The notes beneath the pieces are model-generated. The model was not told where the DNA came from. It worked only from the letters and a program-made list of their open reading frames with translations, and searched no databases. From the NCBI GenBank assembly GCA_015661795.1, contig DQVJ01000258.1, forward strand, positions 1-6,940: 6,940 nucleotides of DNA, in the 5' to 3' direction. Of the stretch, positions 5,207-6,940 are shown in pieces. The translations under genes and the position numbers were made by a program. Each line of letters begins with the position of its first letter. The first letter of the stretch is position 1. The stretch is from Sulfurovum sp. (lineage in GTDB: Bacteria > Campylobacterota > Campylobacteria > Campylobacterales > Sulfurovaceae).

Positions 5207-6349
5207 CTAAAAACCAAATGCAAATTGTGCAAGGAAACGATTATTATTAGCCCGAGAACCTATTGCAGTATCATCTTCATCCGTATTAATCTCATATGCA
5301 ATTTTTGCAATGATGTTATTGGCAAAAAGATAATTAAGACCAAATGCCCATTGATTTCTGTTTGTTTCAGGATTATGATAATCACTATATCTGATTACTG
5401 GTTCTAAATTAATAGAACTAAACTGATACGAAGCTTGTGTATACCATGCTTTCCATGTGCCGCCTTCTAACGTACTTAGGGTATTTTCTCCAACCTTTTG
5501 TTGAATATATTCCCCTCTTAAACTGATAGCATTAAAATGATATACAAAATCAGCACCTAAAACATCATAATCTCGTAAGATTTCATCTCCGGATAACAAT
5601 TCTTCAGATATATCTCCTGTCGCTGCAGAAATACCTATCTCCATATTACCTATTGGGTTGAGCGCATACCTAGCACCCCACATTTTAGCACCATCTACAG
5701 AAGCTGTTTTAGCCTCAGCCCCTATGACAACATCACCATCTGCTGCCACACCAAAAGTAGGTGCATTGGATACAAATACTACATAATTACTACGCATATT
5801 AGCCATTTTTGGTAATCCTCCACGCAGTGCAATCCCCACATTAGACGTAGGAGCTGCACCATCATGTCCAAAACCTACTGGTGTACTTGGAAGTTTATTG
5901 ATCCATGAAGGATGTAGGTTTTGTACAAATTGTCCTATGGGTGATAAAAATTTACCTATTTGTACACCTAAATAATCATTGACAAAATAGGTTCCTGCAG
6001 CATATTCCAATTCTATGTCTGTTTCACCCTCATTGTTGATAGTAATATCTAATTCTCCTTCAAATTGAAATCTGTTTCCATATTGATAGTGAAAAATGGG
6101 AGCAAATCTCACTCCAGAAAATGACCCATCTCCATTTTCTTCATTCGCATAATCAAATGAAGAATACCCGGCTAACTGAAATCCGGACATAGCATTTGCA
6201 TCACTCTCACGTTCCATTTTTTGATTGGCAAGTTTCAGTGTTTTGACATCTTCTTGTAACTGTGCGATATCTGCATTTTGAGATGATGCAGCATATAGTG
6301 TTGATGACACTACTATACTTACAGTAGTACCTATGAGTAGCTTTTTCAT
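5207..6349 (-). CDS. Outer-membrane beta-barrel protein, porin-like
   Basis: This is a 380-residue predicted outer-membrane channel. Residues 1-20 are a signal peptide ending STLYA. Residues about 24-48 form a short coiled coil (IAQLQEDVKTLKLANQKME) of the kind that precedes trimeric porin barrels. The remainder alternates polar and hydrophobic residues in strand-like segments (e.g. FQLAGYSSFDYA, RFQFEGELDITI, YLGVQIGKF, WKAWYTQASYQF) and ends in the Phe typical of BamA-recognised barrels (FLAQFAFGF). The overall look is like phosphate-selective/OprO-P-like or DcaP-like porins; the substrate cannot be told. The start at 6349 is preceded by AAGGAGGAG (8-10 nt spacing); the frame extending to 6382 lacks a better site. 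It heads an operon with the cytochrome c gene, under a promoter carrying the shared direct repeat. Confidence 0.88.
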   Translation of the reverse strand: MKKLLIGTTVSIVVSSTLYAASSQNADIAQLQEDVKTLKLANQKMERESDANAMSGFQLAGYSSFDYANEENGDGSFSGVRFAPIFHYQYGNRFQFEGELDITINNEGETDIELEYAAGTYFVNDYLGVQIGKFLSPIGQFVQNLHPSWINKLPSTPVGFGHDGAAPTSNVGIALRGGLPKMANMRSNYVVFVSNAPTFGVAADGDVVIGAEAKTASVDGAKMWGARYALNPIGNMEIGISAATGDISEELLSGDEILRDYDVLGADFVYHFNAISLRGEYIQQKVGENTLSTLEGGTWKAWYTQASYQFSSINLEPVIRYSDYHNPETNRNQWAFGLNYLFANNIIAKIAYEINTDEDDTAIGSRANNNRFLAQFAFGF

Positions 6350-6402
6350 AATTAATTCTCCTCCTTTTATGTATAAAAGCAAACATTAGATTACAGCTTA
6401 TA

Positions 6403-6419
6403 TGTGTATGTAACGTGCA
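6403..6419 (-). promoter_or_regulatory. Candidate regulator-binding direct repeat of the porin-cytochrome operon
   Basis: On the minus strand this reads TGCACG-TTACA-TACACA, two hexamers with an 11-bp period, close to the box upstream of the response regulator (TGCACT-TTATC-TACACA). A plausible -10, TCTAAT (6385-6390), lies 12 nt downstream, and the porin ATG 53 nt downstream of the box. Confidence 0.45.
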
Positions 6420-6463
6420 TATTCTATACACATTATCTACACACTTTTACGCTGAAATATATT
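6416..6463 (+). promoter_or_regulatory. Promoter and regulator-binding repeats of the small Cys/Lys-rich protein gene
   Basis: On the plus strand TACACA-TTATC-TACACA (6427-6443) is an exact hexamer repeat with an 11-bp period; a third, weaker unit TGCATA (6416-6421) is in phase. A -10-like TATATT (6458-6463, or TATTCT 6460-6465) follows 14-16 nt downstream, and the ATG is at 6499. The box points away from the porin box at 6403-6419, so the two form a back-to-back control region. Confidence 0.5.
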
Positions 6464-6498
6464 CTCCTAATACAAATAACAATACAAAAGGAAACAAC

Positions 6499-6726
6499 AT
6501 GCAAAAATTATTACTGTCAAGTATCTTGGTATTAGGAGTAAGTGCTATCTACTCTTATGCGGATACAGAAAATACTACCATGGAAAAAACAAAAACCTCT
6601 CTAAGTAAAACAGAGCAAAAAGTGATGAATAAAAAATCAAAAAAGATTCAAAAATCAGAACAGTCAAAAACAAAAATGTCAAAATGTGGTGCTGCACATA
6701 ATAAATCTAAATCTGGGAAATGCTAA
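6499..6726 (+). CDS. Small secreted Lys/Ser-rich protein with C-terminal Cys pair, possible metal-binding peptide
   Basis: This is a 75-residue protein. Residues 1-21 are a clear signal peptide (MQKLLLSS, hydrophobic core, IYSYA). The 54-residue mature part is unusually basic and low-complexity, with 15 Lys and 8 Ser, and ends KCGAAHNKSKSGKC. The two Cys and one His at the end could bind a soft metal such as Cu(I), or form a disulfide. The start at 6499 is supported by AAAGGA 6 nt upstream; the frame continues upstream to 6415 only by reading through the promoter. I do not recognise a named family; it recalls small secreted Cys-containing copper-buffering proteins, but that is analogy. It is divergent from the porin operon, carries the shared promoter repeat, and immediately precedes a multicopper oxidase remnant, all consistent with copper stress. 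Confidence 0.78.
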   Translation: MQKLLLSSILVLGVSAIYSYADTENTTMEKTKTSLSKTEQKVMNKKSKKIQKSEQSKTKMSKCGAAHNKSKSGKC

Positions 6727-6827
6727 CAATGATAGATTATGCAGACAATACTGTACCTTATATGTACCATTGTCATTTTTTAGAGCATGAAGACGCTGGT
6801 ATGATGGGACAATTTATTGTCACTTGA
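6720..6827 (+). pseudogene. Multicopper oxidase, C-terminal remnant
   Basis: An open frame encodes only the last ~32-35 residues of a multicopper oxidase (DNTVPYMYHCHFLEHEDAGM, then MGQFIVT and a stop). HCHFLEHEDAGM matches the family signature HCHxxxHxxx[AG][LM], which carries type 1 and type 3 copper ligands. Full-length CueO/PcoA/laccase-type enzymes are about 450-600 residues, so over 90% is missing. The frame is closed by TAA at 6708-6710 upstream and overlaps the end of the small-protein gene; an ATG at 6720 overlaps its stop, so the scrap might still be translated by coupling. A fragment this short cannot form a cupredoxin domain. The likeliest history is a deletion whose junction lies near 6720-6735. 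Confidence 0.85.
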
Positions 6828-6831
6828 ACTG

Positions 6832-6837
6832 TATAAT
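6832..6837 (+). promoter_or_regulatory. Possible -10 box before the DUF302-like gene
   Basis: TATAAT lies 34 nt upstream of the ATG at 6872, just after the oxidase remnant's stop. A second candidate, TAGAAT, is at 6845-6850. Neither has an obvious -35, and the shared direct repeat is not seen here, so this gene may be outside the regulon or read from upstream. Confidence 0.4.
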
Positions 6838-6871
6838 TTTATGTTAGAATATACCAAAAAAAGGACTCCCT

Positions 6872-6940
6872 ATGATTTATAGTGTACAAACATCCCAAAA
6901 CATCCAAACTGTTAAGTCTGAACTTGAAGAAAAATCAAAA
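6872..6940 (+). CDS. Probable DUF302-family protein, partial (N-terminus only)
   Basis: The ATG at 6872 has a strong AAGGA site 6 nt upstream and a frame open for 23 codons to the window edge: MIYSVQTSQNIQTVKSELEE and onward. The pattern of a short first strand (IYSV-T), then a helix with regularly spaced hydrophobics and Glu/Lys, resembles the beginning of DUF302 proteins, which are small cytoplasmic or periplasmic proteins of unknown biochemical function. No signal peptide is visible. With only 23 residues the family call is tentative, though the existence of the gene is likely. Confidence 0.6.
   Translation, partial: MIYSVQTSQNIQTVKSELEEKSK

Noticed and set aside
5207..5407. Plus-strand frame opposite the porin and cytochrome genes
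   Set aside because: It is antisense to two genes with clear signal peptides and family features, and its translation has no recognisable domain.
6207..6431. Minus-strand 74-codon frame overlapping the porin start in another frame
   Set aside because: It overlaps the signal peptide and coiled-coil coding region of the porin and runs through its promoter; no supporting site or motif.
6808..6821. Inverted repeat GACAAT-TT-ATTGTC as an operator, reminiscent of CusR-type TTGTCAT/ATGACAA half-sites
   Set aside because: It falls inside the conserved GQFIVT codons of the oxidase remnant, so it is explained by coding sequence, and it is only 6 bp per arm.

Overview
This is a compact copper-handling locus, most likely from a Campylobacterota species (Sulfurovum/Sulfurimonas-like). 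The assignment is an inference from the AT-rich DNA, the style of the histidine kinase H-box and response regulator, AAGGAG-type ribosome binding sites and TATAAT-type -10 boxes. I could not run a taxonomic search. No stretch of more than 300 bases lacks a gene.

Most of the window is on the minus strand. In the direction of transcription it holds: an outer-membrane beta-barrel (porin-like) protein (6349-5207); a small periplasmic c-type cytochrome 10 bases downstream (5196-4909); a P1B-1 copper/silver-exporting ATPase with two YHS domains and a heavy-metal-binding domain (4830-2326); an OmpR-family response regulator (2229-1576); its membrane histidine kinase (1464-316); and a secreted protein of unknown function that runs off the left edge (242-1). 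On the plus strand, divergent from the porin gene, are a 75-residue secreted Lys/Ser-rich protein with two C-terminal Cys (6499-6726), a 3' scrap of a multicopper oxidase gene (6720-6827), and the start of a probable DUF302 protein cut by the right edge (6872-6940).

Two non-coding observations stand out. (1) A 17-bp direct repeat with an 11-bp period, roughly TRCACN-N5-TRCACA, lies upstream of four transcription units: the ATPase, the response regulator, the porin and the small secreted protein. This geometry is typical of OmpR/PhoB-type regulators, so the local two-component system plausibly controls the whole locus, including itself. (2) The regulator-kinase junction carries a 90-bp hairpin-rich insert flanked by a 29-bp direct duplication. 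The duplication rebuilds the kinase start, so both genes stay intact, and it creates a 40-codon ORF bridging them with ATGA-type overlaps.

Proposed working model (inference): periplasmic copper is sensed by the kinase, and the regulator induces the ATPase for cytosolic Cu(I) export together with envelope proteins (porin, cytochrome, Cys/Lys-rich small protein). A multicopper oxidase once encoded here has been lost except for its last ~32 codons, which include the type 1/type 3 copper-ligand motif.
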